NCBI GenBank assembly: GCA_015680685.1
Contig: MNCI01007673.1
Location: 68,830 to 132,829 of the forward strand
Source: Gnetum montanum
Lineage: Eukaryota > Streptophyta > Gnetopsida > Gnetales > Gnetaceae
Reading direction: 5' to 3'
Length of the DNA stretch: 64,000 nucleotides
Shown: one piece after another, positions 35,341 to 45,554 of the stretch
How positions within the stretch are numbered: position 1 is the stretch's first letter
How the letters are laid out: the number at the start of each line of letters is the position of its first letter
Translations under genes and position numbers: made by a program
Notes under the pieces: generated by a model
Told to the model about the DNA's origin: nothing
What the model saw: the letters and a program-made list of their open reading frames with translations, nothing else
Database searches by the model: none

Positions 35341-36517
35341 ACGCATTCATAGTATCATTTCCTCCCACCATTTTGCAAATCTTCTAGAGCACCTACCATC
35401 AGTGTAGCCTTTGGAGCACTTGCAGCATCGTCACCCTGGCACTTTCACTAGCTTCATGAGCATTTGCAACTAGTGCAACATTTGACACATTTCCAACATC
35501 TTCTCATCTAGCACTTGTAGCGTCTTCACATTTGGCATTTACACTTGCATTTCATGTTTTGTGGTTTTCCTATCTTCTTGAAGTTATATTTGTAGGACAA
35601 AGCCTTGGAGGTGGTTCTGGAAAGACAAATCTCATCATAGCGATAAGTCACCACATCGCTCTAATGTGCATGATTGGAATATTTAAGCCACTCAAAAGTG
35701 TACATACCCCTCATTCCATTATAGCCTACACACATTCACTCCTTTATTCCAATATCCTCTCATTCCCCGTGTACTCATGATTGCACATCCCTTTGATGCA
35801 TACACACTATGACTCATATGACATTCTTCTTATGTTAATCGTAGAACCCATGGTGGATGTAACACAACTCATCCCATGGGAAGCCTCTATGGGCTCGTCC
35901 AAGCCCAAGTGAATGTAATGCAATTCATCCTAGAAATGAAACACTTTTCCTATAGACATGACGCAGTTGCATCAAAGTAGAGCCCATCTACTCGATGGCC
36001 CACACCTTGCAACTAGCATTGAGTAGTAAGCTGAACCCAATAGGGGTTTGTCTCATAGTAAAGCAAAGAAGAAAAATCAAAAAGTAAAAAAAAAAGTAAA
36101 AAATGATAAAAAAATAAAAAAAGGAGAATGGGAAAAAACACATTCCCAAGCAAATTAACAATGCTGCAACTTTTTCAACCAGCCTAGCCTTAGATCGACT
36201 TTGACTCTCTCATGAGCACTCTGACAAGAGGTCAACATTTTAGGGGCAAGCCACTTCATGCCATGGCCACTGTAAGCCATGCTAAATTCACATCTTACAT
36301 TAAGATATACTGTTTGCATTTTATTTCCTCTACTTTCATTTCATCTCCCTAGCACATTACCTATACACTTTGCCCCTGCATACCCTTATCCACAACACTC
36401 TTGAACATGGTGGAATGACACCTGATCTAGTACTAATGAGCGATGTTGCTACCACGTCTACTATGGTGTTTTGCAATTCTTCATCAATGTCTCTTGAGCC
36501 ACTCCTCAAGATGTCAA

Positions 36518-36529
36518 CAAAGAGGGGCC
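36518..36529 (+). promoter_or_regulatory. TAT-1 polypurine tract
   Basis: acaaagaggggc lies directly before the 3' LTR start (ttgaaacac at 36531). Composition and position fit the plus-strand primer. Confidence 0.78.
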
Positions 36530-37132
36530 ATTGAAACACAACCAAAATTTTGAGTCTCAACATCTCAACTACAAATTTGGCTAAGTGTTAAAATGATGGC
36601 ACTTTGCCCAAACTTTTCTAAGTGTTGAGTGTAATTAGCTTCAACTACTAGTTTTGTAAAAATCTTTCTAACTATTGAGTTATGTGTCCCATGCGTAATA
36701 TGGAACAAGTGTAGCAAGCTATAGAAATTTTTCTAAGTGTTGTGCTATGCTCCCATTGCCCCTACTATGCTCTAGAGTGTAGCTAGCATAGCCAGCATGA
36801 GACACTAGTTTTGCAAAAAAATTTCTAACTGCTAAGTTACGCATCCCACTTGTAACATGAAGTGAGTGTAGCAAGCTACAAAAATATTTCCAAGTGTTGT
36901 GCTACACTCCCATTGCCCCTACTATGCTACACTAGTTTTGCAAAAAAATTTCTAACTATTGAGTTACATGTCCTATGCATAACACAAGGAGAGCATAACA
37001 ACTAGGGTTAGAAAAATTTTTGAACTTTTCTGGTCACCTCTGGACTTAGAAAATTTTTTGAGATTTTTTCATAGTCCCACCTACCACACTGCCACATGGT
37101 GCTCAATCTACATTTTGGGATAACCCTAGTCC

Positions 37133-37140
37133 TATAAATA
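37133..37140 (+). promoter_or_regulatory. TATA box in TAT-1 3' LTR
   Basis: TATAAATA, about 603 bp from the LTR start, matching 609 bp in the 5' LTR. Confidence 0.72.
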
Positions 37141-37272
37141 CCACTAGACACCCAACATTTTGGGGGTTGGCACTTGGCACTTTCATTTGGCATTTAGCAT
37201 TTTGACATCTTAGCACTTAGCTCCATGGGAAAATAAGACCTAGAGCACACCACACTAGTAGAGAGGCATACC

Positions 37273-37692
37273 TACACTGCACGATACACCATGGCGCTAT
37301 TGCAGCCCTACACCACATGGTACACCATAACCCCATTGCAGCCTTGCACCACATGATACACCATGGCCCCATTGTAGCACTACACCACATCGTACATTGT
37401 GGCCCCATTTGAGCCTTGCACTGCATGATACACCATGGCCCCATTGCAACCCTGCACCACACGGTACACCATAGCCCTACTGTAGCCCTGCATCAAATGG
37501 TACACCATGGCCCCATTAGCCCCCTACACCACATGGTACACCATGGCCCTGTTGAAACCCTACACCATAGAATACATTGTAGCCCCATTGCAGCCCTACA
37601 CCGCATGGTACACTACAACCCCATTGCAACCCTGCACCACAATCCCATTGTAACCCTACATCATACAATACATCGTAGCCTCATTACAACCC
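37273..37692. repeat. 36-bp minisatellite in TAT-1 3' LTR
   Basis: About eleven units of the same repeat as at 28035, with two short deletions near 37635. Open frames on both strands (37416-37697 +, 37462-37217 -) again come from the 12-codon periodicity. Confidence 0.92.
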
Positions 37693-38162
37693 TCTAGAAC
37701 ACTGCATGGTACACTACGATGGCCAACCCGATAGGCATGGTTCATCATGATGAGCACTAGACTTCATGGCCCAACACCACCAAGACCATGACTATGCTCC
37801 CACTATGCCTGTTGTACACTATGTACCTTTTGAGACCCTTTTAGAGTTAACTACACTTCCATTTAGGATGATGTGCCATTTCTCTCTCCCATTTTCTAGC
37901 ATTTTCTTGCATCTTTCTGCACTTTTTCATGCATTTTCATGTTGTACTATGTGTTGTTTGCATTTGTATTTCAACTAACCATGCCACCCCCCAATTACAC
38001 CCACCACCTTGGTTACAACTAGCAAAGTCCCTATTTTATTAACAAGACCATTTAGGATGCTCTACCTTTGTTTCTAACAAGGCCCTTGTGCAGAGGTGGG
38101 GTTAAGTCTATGCATCTATTGATCCCTTGGTGATTCAAGCCACTGACATTTTTAGTTGTTAC

Positions 38163-39400
38163 ACAATATAGTCAGAATTGACTTCCATCAAGGACAAGTT
38201 GATGATGGAAAAATCTAGGGTGGAACATGCAAAAAATGAAGTGCATAGGTTACAAGTATAATTAGGTGCATTAAGAGCTAAAAAGCAAGACCCTGCATGA
38301 CATATCACATTATACTAGCTAGAGCAGTTTAGAATTAAACAAGTAAACCAACTAATAGCTAGAAATATCTAGATGGAAATGGAAAGGAAACAAGAAACAT
38401 GAAATGCCTTAGTGGTAGAAGCTCAAATGTATGCTCATGCTAAAGCCCTAACTGCCTTAGAAGAAAAGAATAAAAAGATTGCTACTGAAAATATGAGATT
38501 GACAAACATTGCAAAGTAAAAGAATGTTCTAAAATAAAGCATCCATTAACTAAAAGGGTAGCTTTCTAGAGTCAAAGTCAACATGAAAAAACTAGCCATA
38601 GAATACATGATCTTATCAATGGAATAAGTCCACGTAATCTGATAGAAGTTAGCCATTGAAATCGATACATGGAAAAATGAGGCCAAGAAGCATGAAAGGC
38701 TAAAGAAGCACTTTAGAGACGAAGTGGGCATGTACAAACAAATTAATGAAAAGAAAATCCATATGGCTAAAGCCAAGATTAGTTCAATTGCAACACAAAC
38801 ATCCAATTGGCAACCAATCTTGGATGGACTTACCCACATATATCAAGCATAAGTCAAGAATAAAGACCTATAGATAAAGGACCTAACCAAGTACATGGGA
38901 TTAGCAAACCTTTATTATGATAATCTAGCCATCCTTAAAATAGGTAAGCCCAAAACTCAATTGAATCAACAAATGAACATGGTATATGTGCTATATGAGA
39001 AGGAGTTTGCAAATATAAAGGATGCACAACAAAAGATATACATTGTAAATTCCAAGTTCTAAGTGGTCAAGGCTAGCTACCAAGACTAGAACGATGTTGT
39101 AGCAAATCTTGCTTGCAAAATGATAGATTATCAAGCATTAAGAAAGATAGTTAAAGCATTTGAAGAAGTAAGGTAGAAGTTTGCAGCCATGTATGTAAAA
39201 GAAAATAAGATGTTTCCATAGTTGTCACGCATGTGCAAAGTACCAACTTTAGCAAACATTACTAAATCCTTCTGGATGGTACATGATCCAAGATTGGAGG
39301 AGGAGAAACTTTGGGTGCTACTCAACAAGTACTAATACTAGAAGCTCGACAATAAAGGAAAGAAGTCAATAGAGGAGCCACAACCACCTAAAAATTAGAG
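38163..39400 (+). pseudogene. ATH-2 3' ORF, C-terminal part (coiled-coil-like)
   Basis: Continues the frame cut at 27285. Long stretches are rich in Lys, Glu, Ala and Leu with spaced hydrophobics, as in coiled coils: SELTSIKDKLMMEKSRVE, AKALTALEEKNKKIATENMR (about 38438), EAKKHERLKKHFRDEVGMY (about 38675). Then a region shared with ATH-1: KDLTKYMGLANLYYDNLAIL (about 38877), matching KNMTKYMNFDNLHYANLAML there. It ends near 39400 with EEKLWVLLNKY. Several TAA/TAG codons stand where CAA/CAG would fit. Function unknown; I infer an element-encoded accessory protein. Confidence 0.75.
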
Positions 39401-39639
39401 GTTATATTGAGCTTTGAAGATTTTTTTTTTATTATGCCTTTTCTTATCATATGTATCCATCATGCAATCCATGATAATTTTGTAAATACCACTTGAACCA
39501 TACTGTAGCATTCATAGCAGAGTTATGAATGTATATAAGTTATGATGTCAAGATTTGTAAATGATTCATAATTTTGTAAGGAACTCTATCCTCCTTTTAT
39601 TTTAACTTGAGGATGAGTTTCCAATTAGTCATGGAAATA

Positions 39640-39979
39640 TGATAAAACCCATATGTCAATCACTACTATATTGTATCTATAATATCATAGCCTTGCCAAG
39701 AGTTAATATGATATGTCATATGCCTTACCGAGAGTTAGAAAATCATATCATAGGGTTAATATTATATGGGTTAACGCTCTAATGTCAATATATCATATGT
39801 CTTATTGAGAGTTAATCCATAAAACTTGAACTTCACTAACTCAATGTGAGAAAACAATGGTTGCAAACTAAACCTCCACTACTAGTGAATTTACATTGGC
39901 CATCCATCAATTATGATTAGGTCACACGTGTACACTTATGACTTGTATGGTGAAGTGTTGAATACCCAACCACTCATCA
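39640..39979 (+). repeat. ATH-2 3' LTR
   Basis: 340 bp, starting tgataaaacccatatgtcaa and ending accactcatca. It contains two tandem copies of a unit around atatcatatgycttaycgagagtta (39705-39735 and 39795-39825). It matches both ends of the 5' LTR (16651-17498). Confidence 0.8.
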
Positions 39980-39984
39980 ATAGT

Positions 39985-40960
39985 ATTGGATTATTCATCT
40001 AAAGGTTGATCTATTAACGCATAAAATTTATCCTTGTAGCCTAAATCCTTAATTTAAACTTTCATATTCCTATTACTTGCTCCATCAATCTAGTTTTCAT
40101 TTAGTTTGTTAGGGTACTCTCAACTCTTGTGTCAAAGATTATCACAAGTACAGTAATTCTAGCACTCATTCTTAAGATATACAACCTTGATACAAATAAA
40201 GCATGTGGGAGGAGAAATAAAAGGTCTACACCTAATATAACCTTTATAAGTCCTACCCTACTTAGAGTGATTAGCTTGATCATAAGTTGATGTCTCCTCT
40301 TAATCTAATTTGGTTTCTTCTTACTCAATCCTATGCTTTGCTCCATAGCCAACAACTTAGGAAAATCTGAATTATACTAAATTAAACTAAGAGAAACTGA
40401 GCCTATACAAATAGGTTTGATCATTCCATCAACAAAATATCTAATCATATCCTCTTCTTCATCCTATAAGAGTTAAATTACACCAATTGAAGAATCCTCA
40501 TATCATACTTAGAAACATTAAGATGTCCTTGCTATAGGTTTGATAGCTCCTTGGTCTTAACCCTTCTAAACTTCTTGGACATATATCTTTCTTTGAAAGC
40601 TATAACAAATTTAGACAATGCAACCTCTCTTTGCATATAGCCTCCAGTAACCCTAGTTGTCTACCACCAATTGTTAGCTACATCCTTAAGTTGATGGGTA
40701 GCCAAAATATTTTGTTGCACCAAAATACAACCCATGACTTCAAAAGCCTTTTCCATCTTATGTAACCACTACAAAGCTATTATTGAATCTTTAACATTGA
40801 AAAAAGATGGATTTTTTACCTTCCTATACTACTCCATCATTTCTAGCACTAGACTAATTCTCATTCCTCAAATAAGCATACATCTCCCTCATCACATCAT
40901 TGTAAAAGAATTCTCCATTGGGTTAGTAAGCGTTTATTCTATTTAAAGTCTTGAAAATTA
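39985..40960 (-). pseudogene. gag: CHR-1 gag with zinc knuckle
   Basis: On the minus strand from 40960 leftwards: MEKAFEVMGCILVQQ, HQLKDVANNWW, then FVIAFKERYMSKKFRRVKT, a matrix/capsid wording typical of plant chromoviruses, and later DMIRYFVDGMIKPI. The zinc knuckle CFICIKVVYLKNEC (about 40203-40162) keeps all three Cys with Tyr in place of His. It ends at the ATH-2 boundary with KFYALIDQPLDE, and protease resumes at 16650. Stops are frequent. It sits next to the 5' LTR and primer site, as gag should. Confidence 0.83.
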
Positions 40961-41010
40961 TTCTTGGTACCATCCTATATCACAAAATAAAAAATACTTT
41001 TTAAACCTTT

Positions 41011-41024
41011 AACTCTAATGCCAA
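41011..41024 (-). promoter_or_regulatory. CHR-1 primer-binding site (tRNA-Met type)
   Basis: Minus strand TTGGCATTAGAGTT directly after the 5' LTR matches the initiator tRNA-Met site TGGTATCAGAGC with transitions. Plant chromoviruses commonly use this primer. Confidence 0.72.
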
Positions 41025-41026
41025 TT

Positions 41027-42678
41027 TGTAGCATCCTACTAACTAGGCTTAGGCTAGTAAGGAATTACTTAAATAAAAATATCAAGTATGTAAAAATAAA
41101 ATTTTACATAATAAATACTCAAATGAATGTCAATAAAAATAAATAGGCAAAGAAGTAGAAATCCAATAAATTAAAGGAACATAGGAGAAATAAAAACACA
41201 ACAAAAGATAAAACATTACAAAAAACAATGATAATTTCCCCATATGTTCCGAACCTAATGTGTTTACTTCCAAAAAGTAGGCCAAACCCTATTGCCCAAG
41301 TCAAAAATTAACAATAATAATGGTGTGAATATAAAAATTGAAATTAAATTAGTGCATAATCAAATGAAAATGTAACACTAAATATATGATCAAAAGTAAA
41401 TTCATAGAGTAAATATGAAGTTGAAAATGCATTTACATCCAAAAGGCATTGGGATCTAACATTGCATAAATTACTAATACTGATCAATGCATAATAAACC
41501 ACACAACATAACTAAAGATTGAATCAAAGTTGGCATGCATCTATGAAAATAAAAAATGCAATACAAATCTCACATATATTTCAAATCCATAATTCTAGCT
41601 AAATATCACTGCATAGGATCAAACTTTAACTAGAAACATAATATCAATCTTGAAGTTCTTAAAGAATGAAACTAATCATCAGTTGCTTCCTCTAAATCCT
41701 CCTCATCTAAGCTAATCAAATCACCTAGAAAACATATAAACACCATAAGAACCAATCCTAAGATAAGCTAACAAACTAAAAAAATAGTCCCTTTATAGGT
41801 TTGGCTAGAGGCACTAGGTAGCTAGATAGTCATGCACATGGAATAATTATCAATAGATGTTAGCCAAATAAATTCATATAGAAATAAAAATAGAAAGATA
41901 ATAATAATAATCTAATAAATAGTTAACAAAACTAAAAACTCCACCACCATCCATTAACCTACCTAATGAATGAACATATACGTGAGTCTAAATTCTGCAT
42001 ATTATCAAATGATTAATCAATCTAAAATCCATANNNNNNNNNNNNNNNNNNNNNNNNNNNNNNNNNNNNNNNNNNNNNNNNNNNNNNNNNNNNNNNNNNN
42101 NNNNNNNNNNNNNNNNNNNNNNNNNNNNNNNNNNNNNNNNNNNNNNNNNNNNNNNNNNNNNNNNNNNNNNNNNNNNNNNNNNNNNNNNNNNNNNNNNNNN
42201 NNNNNNNNNNNNNNNNNNNNNNNNNNNNNNNNNNNNNNNNNNNNNNNNNNNNNNNNNNNNNNNNNNNNNNNNNNNNNNNNNNNNNNNNNNNNNNNNNNNN
42301 NNNNNNNNNNNNNNNNNNNNNNNNNNNNNNNNNNNNNNNNNNNNNNNNNNNNNNNNNNNNNNNNNNNNNNNNNNNNNNNNNNNNNNNNNNNNNNNNNNNN
42401 NNNNNNNNNNNNNNNNNNNNNNNNNNNNNNNNNNNNNNNNNNNNNNNNNNNNNNNNNATTAAATTAAAAGAAAATAAAAAAGAAAGTAAAATCTTAGAAT
42501 ATATTAAAAAGAAAAAGGTCATTAAAAGGGCATAGCTAGACATAAAGCTCTAATCAGAAAAGCATACTCAACATAAGGAAAGGGGTTAACAAGCATAGAC
42601 ATGGGTTAGTACACAAGACATTAAGAATTCAAATCATAGACATACTGAGTAAAGGGTATATAGAGTAGGGATGTTACA
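41027..42678 (-). repeat. CHR-1 5' LTR (contains N gap)
   Basis: Plus strand starts tgtagcatcctac and ends gatgttaca, matching the 3' LTR at 2022-5589. About 1228 bp are sequenced, and about 1.7 kb known from the other LTR are missing, with only 424 Ns in their place. Confidence 0.83.
42034..42457. other. Assembly gap (424 Ns)
   Basis: A run of N inside the CHR-1 5' LTR. Open frames drawn across it are meaningless. The other LTR predicts a larger missing piece. Confidence 0.99.
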
Positions 42679-43300
42679 ACTATTAAAAGTTATTAAAGAA
42701 ATAATTGTGTATGGAAATAAGATCACATCATCCACTTCTTTATTTCAAATTAATAAGAGAGCCTTATCATGAATATAATTTAACCTTTATTACATTTCAA
42801 ACTAAAAGTAACCCATGATCATCCAAAGTAGAAGAAAAAAGGAGTGTGATATCAAATGGGTTTGTTGAGTCCTTAAGCATCTACCCTAAGTTCTACTACC
42901 TTCATATTAATACACTACCATTTATTTGTATAATCATCCTTGAGAAATTATTTAAAAATAACCACTTTCTTATTACGTCACTAGAAAGGCATGTGACCCA
43001 TTCCCAAAGGTAGTCTTATAACAAGGGTAAAAAACTTAATAATCAATTAAAACTTGAAAACCCATTCTTGAAATACCACTAGAAAGAAATCTTATTCACA
43101 CTTGAATGTAAGCTATTTCCAAGAAGTACATGTTCCCTTAGACTAGTCTTAGTATGCAACAAGAAAGACATGTGATTCATACCTAAAGGTACTCTTCTAG
43201 TGAGATTATCATTGGGTGTTGGTTTCAAAAATAAATATAATATAAGTAAAGATCAAGATATATACTCTAATTAGAACTTTATAACTTAACATTTCCCACT
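42679..43300 (+). other. ATH-1 spacer resumes after CHR-1
   Basis: Matches ATH-2 spacer from about 23440 (shared landmarks: cacatcatcca, then ttaccatgaa/ttatcatgaa, then the 98-bp repeats at 42978, 43076, 43157). It therefore continues the ATH-1 element interrupted at 2021. Confidence 0.72.
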
Positions 43301-43728
43301 TGATGAGTGGCGAGGTACCCCTACACTCCACCATGCGAATACGAGCATGCACGCGCGATCCGGTCGAACTCCGCAGACTAAATGCCTTAACGCCACAAGA
43401 AACACTTGGGGTTAATCGTTCGTTGTCTTCCCAGGCTTGCTTGTATGTGTCACGGTGTATGGTTAAGCAAGTCTGAGGTATGTGATTTTTTTGGTATTTT
43501 CGGCTTATCTTCTATGCTACCAGGAGAAAGGGTTGAGAAAACTAAACTAACTCTAACTAAGATCTAAGTCTAAATTAACTAGCGTCAGCATCCGTTCCCA
43601 CTTGCCGGACACACCCTGAACTATGCAACTGCAGCTTACCAAACGCTAATCGTTACTGGGATCGCCACACGTAACGCAAGTGCTCGAAGTGGTCGTACTG
43701 AGGCACCTATTTAGCCTACGTGTGATAA

Positions 43729-43995
43729 GCAGCCGATTCCTTAGCCAGCCGTACACACCCGTGGGTGCTCGTAACTAAGTCGTACTTATCACACGATCTA
43801 GCCTAGCAATGAGCAGCCGATTCCTCAACTAGCCGTACACATTAGACCCGGGAGTTACCAAGCGCAGAATCCTGGAATACGCTACTGGGTTACCAAGCAT
43901 CCAATGCTCGTAATTGAGTCGTACTCATGCATTGCGTCAAGCAGCCGATTCCTTGACTAGCCGTACACGTCCGTAGACGCTCGTAATCAAGTCGT
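43729..43995. repeat. Three internal repeats in PAL-1
   Basis: gcagccgattcc occurs at 43729, 43813 and 43941, each followed by agccgtacac, and in the first and third also by gctcgtaa and agtcgtact. Spacings are 84 and 128 bp. The PAL-2 LTRs lack most of this block, explaining why they are about 220 bp shorter. Confidence 0.85.
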
Positions 43996-44245
43996 ACTTG
44001 AACGCACTAGGAAAGCAGGAAATAAAGCAATAAATGAAACCACGTGCTGCAAGGTTTATCCAAACAAGTTCGTCTTTATTGCCGTACACAACTTGGGTTC
44101 AGGTTACAAGCTGCTCGAATAAAGAGCCGTTCACTCTAGGACTCCTACTGCGGGCACATGGGGAAAAATTCTAACTCTGGAGTGATCAATCTGCCAGAGC
44201 TTCGCTACACTAGCCAGGATTGGGAAATAAGGGGAGTGCCACCTC

Positions 44246-44254
44246 TTATTTATA
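44246..44254 (-). promoter_or_regulatory. TATA box of PAL-1
   Basis: Minus strand TATAAATAA, about 105 bp from the LTR start on that strand. Counterparts occur in both PAL-2 LTRs (near 45430-45438 and 48594-48602). Confidence 0.7.
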
Positions 44255-44270
44255 GAAATGGCAGCGGGAC

Positions 44271-44335
44271 GCAATATCGCGTACGCGATATCACAAGAGA
44301 AGACGCGATATCGCGTCGGCCGCGATATCGCGGCC
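44271..44335. promoter_or_regulatory. Cluster of CGCGATATCGCG palindromes
   Basis: Two perfect palindromes abut: gacgcgatatcgcgtc (44302-44317) and ggccgcgatatcgcggcc (44318-44335). A third, imperfect pair precedes them (gcaatatcgcgtacgcgatatc, 44271-44292). They lie just upstream of the TATA box on the minus strand, so binding sites for a dimeric regulator or a silencing target are possible. Palindrome clusters in LTRs are known in Sireviruses; this element is not one. Confidence 0.88.
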
Positions 44336-44357
44336 TAGTGTAAATCGCGTCTCATCA

Positions 44358-44717
44358 CCACTGGAATTGAATCCATTACTTGAAGCTTTCAAATTAAGAG
44401 TCTTCCACTAGGCTAATACTTCATTGTTATCTGGTAAGATTACCATTGGTTATGAGACTCGAAAGACATGTAACCCATGCTTGAAAGTAATCCTCTAACT
44501 AATGACCAAGCTCCATTACATAAATACTAATTCTTAACTAATTAGTTTAAGTAATACTAATGTATGTTTCTATTATTACAATTATAGAACATTGTAAAAT
44601 AAATAACTAGATCTTAAGGTATAGGCAAATTCATAACTAAAAGCTTTGAGAAATATGATATGGATGTTGAATATCATGGACTAGTCTCAAAATAATTATG
44701 AGCTTACTCAATGTTAA
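44358..44717 (+). other. ATH-1 spacer between PAL-1 and PAL-2
   Basis: Continues the spacer after PAL-1, with one more copy of the spacer repeat core (gaaagacatgtaacccatgc at about 44461). It is interrupted again at 44718. Confidence 0.6.
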
Positions 44718-45554
44718 TGTATGAGTAGTGAGTTACCCCTATGCCCAACCATATGAATCACTAAGGCATTCACATGTGATCCAGTCAAATTTCGTGGACC
44801 TATAGTTCTGCAGTGTACTAGTTCTTCTAGGCAAGTGAAATGGGCATTAAGAACATTCATTGTCTTCCCAACTACACTTGTGAAGCTCAAGGATATGGTT
44901 TAAGTGTAATTGAGGTACATGATTTTTATCATTTTATGTTTTATAAATTTACTCACCTACAACAAGAATGAAAGTTAGAGTAATTTAAGATCTAATTCAT
45001 TCATTTCCTAGCTAGCCTAACACAAGTACTTGTCCAACTTTCCTGGACACATCCTAAACACATATAGTGCTGCTGGGTTGTCAAATAGTAAGTGTTTCTG
45101 GGTTACCAAGCACTATATGTATGCTCAAAATAGTCATGCTTGTGTTCATTAATAACTAAAAATTAATTACGTAATTAAAGTGCATTAAGGTAAAGTGCAT
45201 TAAAGAAAACATTAATCTATTGTCAGTGTTGCAAGGATTATCAAAAGGGTTTGTTTTTATTCTTGTCACACAGCTATGCTCAGGCACATCAATGCTTGAA
45301 CAAAGATCCATACACACTTAGACTCTTATTGTGGGTACTTAGAAAATATTCTAACTCTAGTGAAAAAAAACTACAAGAGCTTTGCTACTCTATGCAAAAA
45401 CTATGTAGAAATCATGAGCCCAAGTGCTATATTTATAGGCTGATATATACCCTGCAATATCAAATATACGATATCAAATCTAGGTCTCCGACATTGGGTA
45501 CCCAATGTTGAGACTCCAATATCAAGTCTCAACATGTCAAAACATGACTCATCA
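44718..45554 (-). repeat. PAL-2 3' LTR
   Basis: 837 bp. It contains an 18-bp palindrome acattgggtacccaatgt (45491-45508) and, next to it, arms gttgagact (45507-45515) and agtctcaac (45525-45533) around a 9-nt loop. A TATA-like sequence on the minus strand lies near 45438. Confidence 0.85.
45491..45533. promoter_or_regulatory. Palindromes in PAL-2 3' LTR
   Basis: A perfect 18-bp palindrome and an adjoining 9-bp-arm inverted repeat, in the same place relative to LTR end and TATA box as the PAL-1 cluster although the sequences differ. Confidence 0.78.

Larger units (their letters stand above)
34291..36517 (+). other. TAT-1 3' internal region lacking pol
   Basis: 2.2 kb with no RT, RNase H or integrase motifs in any frame. 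It holds two degenerate minisatellites (34655-34975, 35150-35340) and an A-rich block (36060-36140). In an autonomous relative this place holds about 4 kb of pol. The replacement is structural and not simple decay, because gag and protease next to it are still readable. Confidence 0.7.
27286..38162 (+). mobile_element. TAT-1: non-autonomous Tat/Ogre-like element (gag-pro only)
   Basis: Homologous LTRs of about 1.6 kb (27286-28863, 36530-38162) flank an internal region with a candidate primer site, gag, protease and a polypurine tract. The target copies are acaat on both sides (27281-27285, 38163-38167). The host ORF is continuous across the insert, which confirms the boundaries. The gag is interrupted by a solo LTR of the same family (31041-32645). 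From 34300 to 36517 I find no RT, RNase H or integrase motif, only minisatellite-rich sequence. Without the nested LTR the element is about 9.3 kb. The lineage call rests on gag and protease wording. Confidence 0.85.
36530..38162 (+). repeat. TAT-1 3' LTR
   Basis: Matches the 5' LTR in order and length (1633 bp), with TATA box at 37133-37140 and about eleven minisatellite units. It ends gttgttac, followed by the target copy acaat at 38163. Confidence 0.87.
16651..39979 (+). mobile_element. ATH-2: Athila-like Ty3/gypsy element with 3' ORF
   Basis: LTRs at 16651-17498 and 39640-39979 share both ends (tgataaaccca/tgataaaaccca at the start, accactcatca at the end). In between, all on the plus strand: gag, protease, RT/RNase H, integrase, a 2.7-kb spacer and a long 3' ORF, which is the layout of Athila-type elements. 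Flanks are atcgt (16646-16650) and atagt (39980-39984), one mismatch. Removing TAT-1 (10.9 kb) leaves about 12.4 kb. It separates CHR-1 gag from CHR-1 protease. All frames contain stops. The LTRs are short for Athila, so the exact lineage is an inference. Confidence 0.8.
2022..42678 (-). mobile_element. CHR-1: nested chromovirus-type Ty3/gypsy element
   Basis: On the minus strand the order is 5' LTR (41027-42678), tRNA-Met-type primer site, gag, protease, RT/RNase H, integrase with chromodomain-like tail, polypurine tract, 3' LTR (2022-5589). The body is split by SIR-1 (6797-14153) and ATH-2 (16651-39979). At both splits the protein resumes at the expected residue. The two LTRs match over about 1 kb at one end (2022-3030 with 41027-42033) and about 220 bp at the other (5360-5589 with 42458-42678). 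Flanking pentamers are gttat (2017-2021) and actat (42679-42683), which differ by two transitions, so the target duplication is plausible but aged. All domains carry stops. Confidence 0.82.
43301..44357 (-). mobile_element. PAL-1: young solo LTR with palindrome module
   Basis: Begins TGATGAG and ends CTCATCA (7-bp inverted termini) and is flanked by perfect target copies ccact (43296-43300 and 44358-44362). It is markedly richer in G+C and in intact CpG than anything around it, so it has had little time to decay. The orientation is inferred from PAL-2, whose primer site lies on the minus strand. On that strand the order is LTR start, palindromes (44335-44271), TATA box (44254-44246), then downstream LTR. 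No coding sequence; the open frame at 44158-44343 is chance. Confidence 0.92.

Noticed and set aside
41970-42543. Two long frames of 165 and 173 codons
   Set aside because: They run through the 424-N gap; almost all residues are undetermined.
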